Below, piece after piece: positions 35,115 through 47,000 of a DNA stretch of 64,000 bases (positions are counted from its first letter, which is position 1; each line of letters starts with the position of its first letter). A model generated the notes under the pieces. The model was not told the origin of the DNA. It ran no database searches and was given only the letters and a program-made list of their open reading frames with translations. A program made the position numbers and the translations under genes. This DNA comes from Primulina eburnea (Eukaryota; Streptophyta; Magnoliopsida; Lamiales; Gesneriaceae): contig NC_133109.1 in the NCBI RefSeq assembly GCF_022965805.1, positions 7,851,869-7,915,868 on the forward strand, in the 5' to 3' direction.

Positions 35115-35699
35115 CACAATTTTTTTTTTATATCTATTTTGTTGAATATGGAGTGAAATAAATAAAATTTGTTTAAACTTAATGCTTGAGTTTGATTGAA
35201 TATATCACCCACCAACATATATGACTACTCAATTTTAAACTAGTTTTTTTTTTATCTTATTTTGACAAAAGGATTTAAAGTAATACTTAGACTTAATAAA
35301 TAATGTTTTAAGTCAAGTTCCACCACCTGCAAATTATTAAAAAAAGAAATATATGTATTTTACGTTCGGGATATTTTAAATAAGATTAAATTTTAAAAAA
35401 AATATCTCTGTATTACTGCATATATTTAAAATAATTTGTGATCGGAAAAAATAATTGTATTTGACGAAGTCAACTTATGCAGCATCACTGAATTATTGTG
35501 GCTGAGGCAGGCGTAATATGTCACTCAAAGAGTTGCAATGTCAAAGCCAATTTGGATATGAACATTAATTAACAATCAATGCAATGGAGTCCAACCAGAC
35601 GAAAAAATTCAATTATTTATCAATTTTTCGACGATCAATGAATTATCATTATCCATAGCATACATGGTTCCTTGAATTTTTGCACACCTTGATCAGAAA
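35115..35699 (+). promoter_or_regulatory. 5' flank of the second P450 (copy 3 of the duplicated flank)
   Basis: Homologous to 22800-23170 and 26980-27250. It ends with GATCAGAAAATG, the start codon of the second P450. I see no convincing TATA box in the last 100 bp. The best conserved blocks among copies are GAAGTCAACT...GGCTGAGGCAGGCGTAA and the CCAGACGAAAAA/TTATTTATCAATTT pair at about 35590-35625. These are candidates for retained promoter function. Confidence 0.55.
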
Positions 35700-36599
35700 A
35701 TGAATTCTGGGATTTTCTTTAAGCTGATTCTGAGTTTCATCATCCCTTCATTCTTATTCTTCCTACTAAAGAGGAAAAGAAAATGTTTGGATACAAGAAA
35801 TATCCCACTTGGTCCTAAAACTCTCCCAATCATAGGCAACCTTCATCAGATAGGAGTGTTGCCTCATCGATCTCTCCAAAAGTTGTCAAAAATATATGGC
35901 GATCTAATGTTCGTACGACTTGGATCCGTTCCTACAATCGTCATCTCATCCCCTGATATGGCACGCAAAATCTTTAAAACACATGATCTCGCCTTTTCGG
36001 GAAGACCCTCTATGTATATTGCTAAGAAGTTTACTCACAATTTTTCGAGTATCAGTTTATCACCCTACGGCGAATACTGGAGACAAGTTCGAAAAATAGT
36101 GGTTTTAGAGCTGATGACGGTGAAAAGAGTCCAATCATTTGGAAAAATACGAGCCGAAGAGGTGGCTCGCATGGTTGACAGCATAGTCGAACATGGTGGA
36201 GATCCTGTCAATCTTAGTATATTAACGTTTTCGCTGTCTAATAACGTTGTGTGTCGTGCGGCTTTCGGGATATGTAGCGATCTTGGTAAAACGACAGATG
36301 GAAGAACAAGTAAGTTTCATTAAATGCTACTTGAGATGCAGCGGATTGGGGGTAAATTCAATTTGGCGGATTTCTTTCCAAGAATGGAATGGGTAAACAA
36401 GTTTAATGGTATAGACAAGAGCCTCGAAACAATCTTTCGTGATCTAGATGGGTTTTTCGACAAAGTTATAGAAGAACACCGTGATCCCAATAGGCATAAA
36501 CCCGATTTAGAAGATATTGTTGATGTATTACTTCGAGTTCAGATGGATCAGGACCATGGAATTACTCTGAAAGATGAGCACATCAAGGGCGTTCTCTTC
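35700..36599 (+). pseudogene. Second CYP71-type P450, exon 1, with in-frame stop
   Basis: 300 codons. Membrane anchor (residues 5-24), KRKRK, hinge IPLGPKTLPIIGNLHQ, C-helix WRQVRK with the normal WxxxR, and the end HIKGVLF at the conserved intron position (donor GTATGT at 36600). It is closely related to the first P450 in this window. Codon 208 (36321-36323) is TAA between ...TSKFH and MLLEMQ; the reading frame is otherwise open, so a single substitution (GAA or CAA to TAA) is the likely cause. The matching exon 2 is at 61590-62201. Unless the stop is an assembly error or bypassed, the product would end before the I-helix and heme loop, hence pseudogene. Confidence 0.85.
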
Positions 36600-37019
36600 G
36601 TATGTTTCTTGAACTCCTCTTATATTTTTTTGTTTATATTTTGATAAACATAATATTCTGCATTTTTTTTACAGTAGTTTAGTTTTAAAAAACATCTTCA
36701 ACTTTTTTAGGTTCTTTTGAAAAATACACAAACTATGAACAAAGTTTTGAACTATACGCTATGGTGAGCAATTAGTAAAACGTTATACTACACAGTGGTC
36801 TGTAAATTATTTTAGCTAGATAAATCATACTTGACAAACTAGCAAGCTCGCTAAAGAAAATGTTGGTATAAAAATTACTTGCCTACTCCGCCAACTCCGA
36901 TATCCCGCTTCCCATCTTATCATTTTTTTTCTCTTTTTGAAATCAATGTTAGTTAGCTAAAAGTATTAGGACAACGTCTATAAATAATTTTACATCTTCT
37001 ACACTTTCTTGCTAGATCT

Positions 37020-37424
37020 GAAGGAAATTAATGCAGTTAATATTGGAGTATCGTTTTCTCGCACTCAAAATACTGTAAAACTTTTTTAAAAATTGTTTTG
37101 ATGTTCAAAATTTTTCTTGGGTGTTATGATTTAAAACATTCAAATGATGTTTAGATCTGTTTACTTTTGCGTATTTAACGCTGGACACCAAATCAGTTCG
37201 AGATTAGCGGAGTTGGTCCTTCTTGTAAATTTCTACGAACGGATCTTCCTCCTCCTTCTATCATCAAATAAGGTCCACGATTAGAAGCTAGGTTTATCGT
37301 ATAGATCTTACTAGAGATCTTAACGAATTTTATATCGAGATTGAATTGCCGGAATTTCAGAAATCCGACAGCAATGCGGCAGTGGAAGATGGCCAAAATT
37401 TTTCTTTAAAATTTGTGCAGTGGC

Positions 37425-37430
<6 letters not shown>
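37020..37430 (+). repeat. Dispersed direct repeat, copy 1 (partner at 39825-40240)
   Basis: The two copies share, in order, ATGATGTTTAGATC, TTTGCGTATTTAA, GTCGGTCCTTCTTGTAAAT, a TCGTATAGATC block and a GATGCGGCGGTGGAAG-type block near the end. They diverge by many substitutions and indels. Function and family unknown; they may be LTR fragments of one decayed element flanking the Harbinger-like insertion. Confidence 0.65.

Positions 37431-37491
<61 letters not shown>
37428..37491. repeat. (TA)n microsatellite, split by a Helitron
   Basis: About 32 TA units end at A37491, and a further 13 bases of TA repeat continue at 37750-37762. The tract was probably one before the Helitron at 37492-37749 entered between A and T. 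Confidence 0.9.
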
Positions 37492-37492
<1 letters not shown>

Positions 37493-37749
37493 TAGTTACT
37501 CTGCACACGCGTTGCGTGTGTGTACAATTTTTTTTATCATTATCGATGGAATAAAGTGAAAATTGACAAATTATGGAGGGACTAAATTGATATTTGAATG
37601 ATTGAAATAAAAATAAAAGTGTGTGTTGAAATAAAAAAAAAAAATAAAGTGTAATATTACTATAACTCTAAGGGTAAAACTGGGAAAAAAAAGATGGTGT
37701 CTTCCTTGGCAGTTTTTATAAGGTGCTCAGCCTTAATAAATAGTATAGA
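37492..37749 (-). mobile_element. Short non-autonomous Helitron (258 bp)
   Basis: Read on the minus strand it starts TCTATACTATTTATTAAGG and ends GCAGAGTAACTAG, with the terminal CTAG followed by host T. A 7-bp-stem hairpin with a 3-nt loop (CACACGC/GCGTGTG, 37504-37520) lies 12 nt from the CTAG end, the geometry required of Helitron 3' ends. Insertion is between A and T of a (TA)n tract, as this superfamily prefers. No coding region is present. Confidence 0.8.
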
Positions 37750-38101
37750 TATATATATATATCCACGCACACACCCATACATATATATGTGTATATAAAC
37801 ATGTGTAAAATTAAACAATCATTATTTAATTTGTTAATTAATTAATTCTATACTTCTCAAGAATACTATGTGATAATCTTATATACAGTGATTACCACTA
37901 TTAATATTATCATTTAATTTGTAAATTCTAAATTTATTAAATGAATGATTATGAATTCAATTTAACCTCGATCGACGACCAGACATCGGCGATGTGTTGA
38001 TTGTACAAATTTTTTTCATATAATGAAAATTGAAACTTATGGAAGATGACATGATTTACTATGGGGAAGAATGCTTGGAGAAGTAACAATCAGATTCTCG
38101 T

Positions 38102-38266
38102 AGGAGGCAAACTTTGTGTGAAACGGTCTCATAGGTCGTATTTTGTGAGGTAGATTTCTTATTTGGGTCATCCATGAAAAAATATTACTTTTTATTGTGA
38201 ATATCGGTAAAGTTGACTCGTCTCATAGATAAAGATTCGTGAGACCGTCTCACAAAATACCTACTC
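38102..38266. mobile_element. MITE-like element with GTGAGACGGTCTCA-type ends, copy 2
   Basis: Same unit as at about 31480-31660: TTTGTGTGAAACGGTCTCA on the left, GTGAGACCGTCTCACAAAAT on the right, and the shared core TCTTATTTGGGTCATC and AATATTACTTTTTATTGTGA. Its presence inside the P450 intron shows intron growth by small elements as well. Confidence 0.7.
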
Positions 38267-38416
38267 CTCATAGGATAGGAGAGTTTTTTTGCAATGAAAT
38301 CCTTGTATCAGAAGTCTGGGGAGGTTCTTAGGATCGAAGGTATTTGTTCGAAAGTAACATGTTTAATGGAATTAAGAACATTATATTTATCGTTGTATGC
38401 TAAGTGATTAGTGGAT

Positions 38417-38620
38417 TTGGATCTTCTGCTGTGGCTGAAAACACAGCACCTGATGATGTGCTCTTGTTACACGAGATGATCAGCTGATCATCTCATTTCG
38501 TCTGACAATTTTCAAATTTATCTGACACTGCGTGAGGTTCATGAGATGATCAACTGATCATTTCGTGTAAAAAGAACACAACACCATGTGCTGTGTTTTC
38601 AACCATAGTAGAGGATCCAA
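38417..38620. mobile_element. Foldback MITE with 80-bp arms
   Basis: The left arm (38417-38496) and right arm (38541-38620) are inverted copies with about 69 of 80 bases matching and no gaps; the loop is 44 bp. Arms start TTGGATC and include GAAAACACAGCAC and ATGATCAGCTGATCATCTCA, itself palindromic. No clear target duplication is seen, so the superfamily is open. Confidence 0.8.
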
Positions 38621-38894
38621 CTTCGTAATCAGTTGTCTTAAATAGGGAATAGGATTTACTGATGAAAATTGCATTTTGCAGAGAATAGAAGTATGCCAAT
38701 AATGTCATTACGTGTATAATATCTATAATTATTTTCCCGTTTTTGAAAGTTTTGTTTAGGGTTTATACCACGGCTAAACAAGATAATATAAAAATATATC
38801 TAAATATATTTTATTAAGAAAATTGTCCTATCAAGATACGGACGGTCTATTCTAAGAGACATAAGCCAATGAGCCTTTTTCTGAGTGTGTGTAA

Positions 38895-39781
38895 GAGCAC
38901 CTGGGTGGTTCATGACATGAGGTTTATAAAATAAATTTTACCAAAAAAAAAAAACCTTGCATTGAGAATTGTAGGTTCAAGGTTTATAGGATAAACATGG
39001 TCCATGGTTTTAAACCATGTTTATTGTGTGGATCCCACCACAATATAAAAAGTTGTGCCAAACTTTTGTTTTTTTTTTTATTATTTCTTTAGTTTGATAT
39101 ATGGCCCACACAAACTCATATAATTGTCCATTTCTTTTTGCATGCATTTCGATTTTTTTTTTTTGCATAATTTTTTTTATTTAAAAAATAATAAAAATAA
39201 TAATTATTCCATTTTTAGCTATAAATAGGCATAGTCTCATTCTCTACCCAACATTATCATTTTTCTTTCAATTTACACAATTACATTTTCTTTCTTGCTA
39301 TCCACATGGATAAAAATTATCATCAATATTGGATGAATTTGTTGGGTTCTTCCAACTCACAAGATAATTCATCTTCGCACAATCCAAATATTCGCCCTCA
39401 TAATTTTCAATATTCCCCAAATTTACCAATGAATCTCAATAAAATTTCGATGATGTTTTTATTTTATTATTTTTTTTATAAATTTTTCAAATTTGCTAAA
39501 TTATAAAAAAAATTGTATGATTAATTAAATAATTTTGAAAATTAAATTGATTAATATAAATATATATTTAGTCAAATATATAAGTGAAGGTAAAAAATAA
39601 AGGTAGTAAATTAAAATGAGTAGATGAATGTGTGATTTGATAGTGGGGTCTACAAAAATTTTGTTTTTGGGTTTATGATTGGGGTGGAAAGGTTTAAAAA
39701 TAATGAGGTTTTTAACTTTTGATGTGACAATGACGTGGCACAGAATAAACCTGGTGATGAGGTTTATGACTGGAGATGCCC
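38895..39781 (+). mobile_element. PIF/Harbinger-derived element, 887 bp, with start of ORF1
   Basis: TAA occurs on both sides (38892-38894, 39782-39784). The ends are GAGCACCT and, inverted, GGGCATCT, matching the GGGCATCTCCA type common in plant Harbinger MITEs. Inside, a TATAAATAG box (~39222) precedes ATG at 39306, opening a short Asn/Ser/Pro-rich frame (39306-39506; starts MDKNYHQYWMNLL, with a later NFQYSPNLP). This resembles the N-terminus of Harbinger ORF1 and then runs into AT-rich non-coding DNA. Transposase is absent. Confidence 0.65.
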
Positions 39782-39824
39782 TAAGGTGCGGTTGACTTGC
39801 AAACCCATCGTACAATACCTCAAA

Positions 39825-40240
39825 AGCAAATTAATTATGTTAATATTGAAATATCGTTTTTTCGTATTTCAGATACATCAGAATTTTGATATAAAATTGT
39901 TTTGACTTCAATTTTTTGTTAGGCGTCGTATGATTTTAAATATTCATATGATGTTTAGATCCGTTTACCTTTGCGTATTTAATGCTTTACACCGAACCGG
40001 TTTGAGATTATCAAAGTCGGTCCTTCTTGTAAATCAAATCTTCTTCCTTCTCCAATCGTCAAATTGGGTCCATTATTAAAGACCAGATTTTTCGTATAGA
40101 TCGTATTAATGATCTAAACGAAATTTGCTTCAAGATTCGATTGCTAGGAAATTCAGAAATACAATGTCGATGCGGCGGTGGAAGTGGCCGAATGTTTTCT
40201 TTAAAATTTCGTGTGGTGACTGAAATTTTGCAAGGAGAGT
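39825..40240 (+). repeat. Dispersed direct repeat, copy 2
   Basis: Partner of 37020-37430. The pair flanks the Helitron, both MITE-like units and the Harbinger derivative. See the first copy for shared blocks. Confidence 0.65.
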
Positions 40241-41252
40241 AGGAAGAGGAACTCTATAACCTATTCTCTCTTATCTATTGTTGTTAACTGTGGTTATCGT
40301 ACTGCCCACCACTATTTGGATTATTTCAAGTAGTCATATTTTTTGTCGGGAAAAATTTGTTGTGCAAAATTTGTTTATTTCATATATCTCTTAATGAAAA
40401 ATATTAATAGATTTTAATTCCTGGTTCCAGTAGACGTATTTTTTGTCGGTTTCTCTCCATAAACAACGATAATTTCCAGGAAAATCGAAAGTTTTAAAAG
40501 ACAAAATTTCCATTGATTTATTTTTAACATTTGCCAGTTTTGTTAACTCCTTCATTAAAACATATAGTTCCTCTTTCATCATTTAATTTGCAATAAAGCT
40601 AACTTCTTCAACTTCCGTTACATAGAATCCACTTAAAGTCCTTTATAAGTAATCTATTTGATTTCCATCAAACTACAATCGTCAAATTCAACTCCTTGCA
40701 GTTGACTATCTCGACGGGAATACATAATCTAATACTTGTGTAACTCTAAATGGTTCAGCAATATAGCTAGTCGCAGGTTCACAACTACACTGTAATTCAG
40801 AATAATATTTATTCTTATCCAGGCCTACCCTAAGTAGCCTCATTATTTTCATCAACTCCTTGATCAAGAATATCAGAACTCAAGTCTGATCACGTCCATC
40901 AGATCATGGTAAAAATGTCTAGTAGCATTGCCCCATGATCCCCTAGGTATCAATGCATGTAAGAACCTTAAGTTATGCTTAACGTAGAGTGCGATTCTTT
41001 CAACTCATATATCCTGATCGAATCTACAATCATTGTTATATCGAGAGTTGCAAATGAGTTCTAGAACCATTTCCCTAAATCACATATCTTACTATAGTCA
41101 GAGATTTTTTGCGCTATTAATTCATCAGATCACATAGGATATCTACACTTGTAAGCAAACAGTGAATCATTAATTTTAATGCATTGACTCCTACGTATTT
41201 CGTAACTATATCCAACCTTACCGCTTGATGACCCTTAATGGTGTCGGTAATG
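40241..41252 (+). repeat. Unclassified DNA and left part of a split copia LTR
   Basis: From about 41040 to 41252 the sequence matches 19520-19718 of the copia-type LTR remnant. It is broken at 41253 by the Ty3/gypsy array and resumes at 61197. 40241-41040 has no recognised content; a 63-codon reverse frame at 40391-40582 is not similar to anything I know. Confidence 0.5.
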
Positions 41253-44061
41253 TGTAACGACCCGTATTTTCATACTCAAAATTTGCGGAAAAATTAAAAA
41301 TTTTCTTTAATAGAAAGTCGTCACACATTATTCATAAAGTATCTTTGAAATCAACCATCACAATTAAGATTTGCTAAAAGAAAAAGCTGTCTCAAAATGT
41401 AACGCAATCCACTCATAAAATCAGAGTATAAATGTTTTTATGCTTAAAATCTTAAAATAACGTAGGCGGTCCTCGGGTCTAGCCTCCCACTCAGTCCAAG
41501 CCTGCCCCTTGGTCACCACCTCCTGTCTCCTCATCAACATGCTCACCTGCATCGATCAAGTCTAGTGAGTCTAAAGACTCAACACGTATAAATTGGTAGT
41601 AACGAGTAGTACATAAAAAAATCACATGCAACTTTAAAATAGGACCTACATACTTAAAACTTGACTTGCGTATTAAAACTTGAACATATGTACATACATA
41701 CTTAGACGTGCCATCAACTTAAACTTTCATAAACATACTGCATACTTGAACATACATAACTTCATCATTTTGCGTAGAGGCATGTTTCAAAGCAAGTGAC
41801 CCATACATAATAAACGCCTGATCAGACACACCACAGTACTGGGCTGACAGGGACGTATCCACTGCCACATACATGAGATCCCTGTTCATAATTTAACAGG
41901 CCAGTTGATCCACGTTCATAATTTAACGCTTCACAACCACGATCTAACCCGTTCATAATTTAACGGGCAGATTGGTCCCCGTTCATAATTTAACGCTTTC
42001 CAATCCTAACTTCAAACCCGTTCATAATTTAACGGGGTGGAGAGGTCCTCGGCCACGTTCACCGACTTCCAAACCCATTCACTTTTGGTCACAAGACATT
42101 TAGCATACCTCAAAAACTTCAAATATTTTCTTTGCACGTCAACATACTTACTTGGCGTTGAGGGATTCGTTGGGACTTCGATCGGGGCCGTTGCTGCACA
42201 CTAACCTGAATTTACATAACTTAAATGTAGAAATCACACTTACTCTCAAGTTCGATCATTACTTAGTGCATTCTAAAATTTCCCATAGCACGACCCTGGA
42301 TAATCCTTGCACTAAACCATGACATCAAACCCCGAAAATAACTTACAAATCCTTCCCAAACAGTGAGTACACGGATCCCTACCCCGGGTCCGTGTACGGG
42401 TCCATCTAGGTGCGGTGAAGTGATACTCAGAAGGAAGGAGGGACACGGACCCCGTGCCTACCTCCGTGTAGGGGTCCGTGTAGACTCGGGTGAAAGACTC
42501 CAGGAAAAAGGGTGGACACGTACCCCGTGCCAGGGTCCGTGTAAGGGTCCGTGCAGACTCTGGAAAGAAAACACTCCGGAAGAACAAAGGCACGGACCCC
42601 GTGTCAGGGTCCGTCCCCGGGTCCGTGTACCTGCGGGACCTCGAAGTTACGTAAAATTTTGTACATGTTTTTCTCAACTTTCTAGACTCGGTTGCACGGA
42701 CTATGCAACGACACCCCGAGACCCATCATAGCACGCTATGACATCAAAACATTATCGTATCAGTTCCCAAAGCGACGACGCTCGCCCTACGACACATACC
42801 ATTCAAAACGTGGCATTTGACATTAAAACGTTACCTACGACTTCTAGAGTGTACGAGTACCTATCGACACGAAACGACATGTCAAATAACAACCCAACGT
42901 CATAATAATCATACCTAGGTGCAACAACGATCGCCCGTCGATCTCCAACGAAGCCTGCAACAAATAAACTCGAGAACACATATTTTCATAAAAGCCGCAG
43001 TTTGAGCTGTCCCACGAAAAACGTCATAACTCACTCAATTTTCGTCCAAAAATTTCGAATCATATATCAAATCGAAGGTATCGAAAAGTTCTACAATTTT
43101 GTTATTGAAAGTTTTCTCAAAAGCTCGACGGAAAATTCGCAGTTTTAAGAAGAACAGCAAAAACGAGTTTTGGATCTAAAAATCTTTCTTCAAAGTTGAT
43201 CCAAACGAATAACCGGTCAAACTACTACACTTCATACATGGTTTTACGCATAAAAACAACGCAACACATATTATGACATGATCGATGCATCAAGAACAGA
43301 GTATACGTGCCTTTTTGATATTAAAAATACCGTGACGACGATACCGAAGCGAGAAGGAAGCGAGGCTTGATCCGGGACGAACGTGGCACCGATTTCTTGC
43401 AATAAAATCCACCGAAACTTGCAGGGAAAAATAATAGGGGAGGGGCGGCTGCTCGAAGGAGAAGAACCCTAAACTTTTCTATCTTTTAAAATCTGAAAAA
43501 TAACTAGTGTGTGTGTTGTGTGTGTTATACGTGAGTTTTAGTGTGTGTAAACATGTGTGTGTGTGTGCGATTAGGAGGTAATTAAGGGGAGATAATTTAG
43601 AGTAATTAATAATTAGCACTAATAATAATACAAAAAAAAAAAATATACTAACTCTCCCTTAACTTAACAACACCTCTAATAAAATTAAAAAGGGTACATG
43701 ATCTAGACTTTAAAAGTTTTTAAAATTCAAAACTCACCTAACAATTAAATTAGACTTTTAAAATACCAAAACTTAATAAATCATTCAAAATGCCCCCTCC
43801 TTAACTTAAAAATAAAATACCACATTTAAAAAAAAATTGCCACCAATCGTCGCCGGTCTCTTTTCCTCAATCTCGCCTCGAATAATAGCCTGAAACATGA
43901 AACTCGAAAGACATTTTAACGTGCATCACATATACATAAATAATTTAAAATAATGCATTTAAATAAATCATGCATCGCTAACACTCATTTAAAATTAATT
44001 TAAATGATTTAATAATTAAATAAATGCATGGGTTATACGTGTATTAAATTTGGACACTACA
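41253..44061 (-). repeat. LTR 1 of the array (3' LTR of unit A), 2809 bp
   Basis: On the minus strand it runs TGTAGTGTCC...ACGGGTCGTTACA. A polypurine tract (GTGGGGGAGGAAC reversed, 44062-44074) adjoins it. Landmarks on the minus strand: GGGCGGCTGCT motif and AACCCTAAA telo-box (43442-43475), 40-nt island (42915-42954), ACGGACCC array (42366-42640), 42-nt island (42152-42193), five CCGTTCATAATTTAACGG-type repeats (41883-42043), hairpin and GATGCAGGTGAG (41540-41585). Confidence 0.95.
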
Positions 44062-44097
44062 GTTCCTCCCCCACTTATAAAAATTTCGTCCTCGAAA

Positions 44098-47000
44098 TTA
44101 AGTCTTACCGAACAACTCCGGGTAGCGAAGTCTCATGTCGGCCTCTGACTCCCAAGTGGCTTCTTCCACCGATTGGTTTAGCCACCGAACTTTGACTAGC
44201 TTAGTCACTTTGTTCCGAAGCCTACGCTCTTGCCTGTCTAAGATTTGGATTGGTTTCTCCTCATAAGACAGGTCTGGAGTCAGCTGCAACGGCTCATAAC
44301 TCAGGATGTGCGAAGGATTAGCCAGATATTTCCTCAGTATCGAGACATGGAACACATTGTGTACCCCGGCCAGATTCGGCGGAAGGGCTACACGATTGGC
44401 TAGTGTCCCAATTCTGTCAAGAATCTCAAACGGCCCAATGAACCTCGGACTCAGTTTGCCTCTTTTTCCGAACCTCATAACACCTTTCATAGGTGCTATT
44501 TTGACGAATACGTGATCACCAACGGCAAATTCGAGGTCTCTCCTCCTCTTATCGGCATAACTCTTTTGACGACTTTGGGCAGTCTTCATTCTCTCACGAA
44601 TCCTGACCACCACGTCTGCAGTCTGTTGAACTATCTCTGGACCTAGATCTGATCTCTCACCCACTTCATCCCAATGAACTGGTGATCTGCACTTCCGACC
44701 ATACAACGCCTCATAGGGAGCCATACCAATAGATGCTTGGAAACTGTTGTTGTATGTGAACTCCACTAGAGGTAGTCTAGACTCCCATGTTCCCTGAAAT
44801 CAATCATGCAAGCTCTTAGCAAGTCTTCTAAAATCTGTATCACTCGCTCAGACTGGCCATCTGTCTGCGGGTGAAAAGCTGTACTAAAAAGCAACTTCGT
44901 CCCCATAGCTGCATGTAAGCTCTTCCAGAAGGACGATGTAAACCTCGGGTCCCTGTCGGACACAATAGAGACTGGGAAACCATGCAACCGGACTATCTCC
45001 CGGATATAAAGCTCCGCATACTGCGTCATGGAGAAAGTCGTCTTCACTGGCAGAAAATGCGCTGACTTAGTGAGTCTGTCTACTATAACCCAAATGGAGT
45101 TCGATCCTCTGACTGATCTCGGTAATCCAACCACAAAATCCATAGTAATGTTCTCCCACTTCCACTCGGGAATGGGAAGTGGCTTAACCAATCCTGCTGG
45201 CCTCTGATGTTCAGCTTTTACTTTCTGGCAGGTGAGAAATTCTGATACGAATCTACGGATGTCTCGCTTCATCCTTGGCCACCAATACAATATCTGGAGG
45301 TCCTTATACATCTTGGTACCTCCCGGATGGATAGAATACGGAGATGCGTGTGCCTCTGTCAAGATGTCCTGTCTGATCGATTCACCACTAGGCACCCACA
45401 TTCTACCTCTGTATCTCACAACGCCGTCTGTCACTGTGTAAAGAACATTGCCCTTGGCTTCATCTTTCAGTCTCCATTTCTGTAGCTGTTCATCTGAAGA
45501 CTGTCCTGTTCGGATGCGGTCTAGCAAATCAGATTTGACTATCAGATTAGACAGTCTAGGGGCTCTGCCCTCAGGATAAATCTCTAGACCAAATCTCTGA
45601 ATCTCCGACTGAAGTGGTCTCTGAGCCTTCAACTGAGCAACAACTGCCACTTTTCTGCTCAAAGCGTCTGCGACAACATTAGCCTTTCCCGGATGGTAGT
45701 TAATTTCGCAGTCATAATCTTTCACAAGTTCTAACCACCGCCTTTGTCTCATATTCAGCTCTTTCTGCGTGAAGAAATATTTGAGACTCTTGTGGTCGGT
45801 GAAAATCTGACATTTCTCGCCGTATAGGTAGTGTCTCCAAATTTTCAGTGCGAAGACAACGGCGGCTAACTCAAGATCGTGCGTCAGGTAGTTCTTCTCG
45901 TGCACCTTTAACTGTCTGGAAGCATAAGCTATCACCCGACCTTGCTGCATTAACACTGCGCCTAATCCGAGCTTAGATGCATCGGTATAAAGCACAAACT
46001 CACCTTGCCCTGTTGGCATGGCTAGCACTGGCGCCGAAATAAGAGCTTGCTTCAAGGTATCGAAGCTCTTCTAGCATTCGTCGCTCCACACGAATTTAGC
46101 ATTCTTCTTGGTGAGTGACGTGAGTGGCACCGCTATGGACGAAAATCCCCGAATAAACTTATGGTAGTAACCGGCTAAACCCAAAAAGCTGCGGATTTCA
46201 GATGTATTCGTTGGCTCAACCCATTCTTTGACAGCCGTTACTTTCGCTGGATCCACCTCGATTCCACTGCTAGACACTATATGCCCCAAAAACGCTACTT
46301 TCTCAAGCCAAAATTCACACTTACTGAACTTCGCAAATAACTTACGGCTCTGCAAGGTCTGTAATACTGTCCTCAAGTGCTGGTCGTGCTCTTCATGGCT
46401 CTTCGAGTATATTAGAATATCGTCAATGAATACTATGACGAACTGGTCGAGGAACGGCTGAAATACTCGGTTCATGAGATCCATGAAAATTGCTGGAGCA
46501 TTAGTCAACCCAAATGGCATCACTACGAATTCGTAATGCCCATACCGGGTCCTGAAAGCCGTCTTGTGGACGTCTGCATCCTTCACTTTCAGCTGATGGT
46601 ACCCTGATCGAAGATCTATCTTAGAGAACACTGTAGCTCCCTGTAATTGGTCAAACAAATCTTCGATTCTCGGCAACGGGTGCTTATTCTTGATCGTTAC
46701 CTTGTTCAGCTCACGGTAATCGATGCACAGTCTCATGCTTACATCTTTCTTTTTCACAAAAAGTACTGGTGCGCCCCACGGAGAGAAACTCGGGCGGATA
46801 AACTCCTTGCCTAAGAGCTCTTGAATCTGTTGCTTGAGTTATAACATTTCTGCTGGAGCTAATCGATACGGTGCCTTAGAGATTGGCACTGAGCCTGGCA
46901 TGAGATCAATGGCAAACTCCACCTCTCTCTCTGGTGGAAGAACTGAAACATCGTCTGGGAATACGTCTGGGAATTCATTGACTACTGGCACTTCAGCTAA

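Noticed and set aside
40391..40582. 63-codon reverse frame in the P450 intron
   Set aside because: Short and without recognisable similarity, in AT-rich DNA next to decayed repeats.
42312..42731. Overlapping frames of about 120 codons on both strands across the ACGGACCC array (also at 2652-3058, 28461-28917, 50040-50459, 57768-58257)
   Set aside because: They follow a repetitive, GC-rich palindromic DNA with no stop codons by composition. They exist in all frames and change with the repeats.
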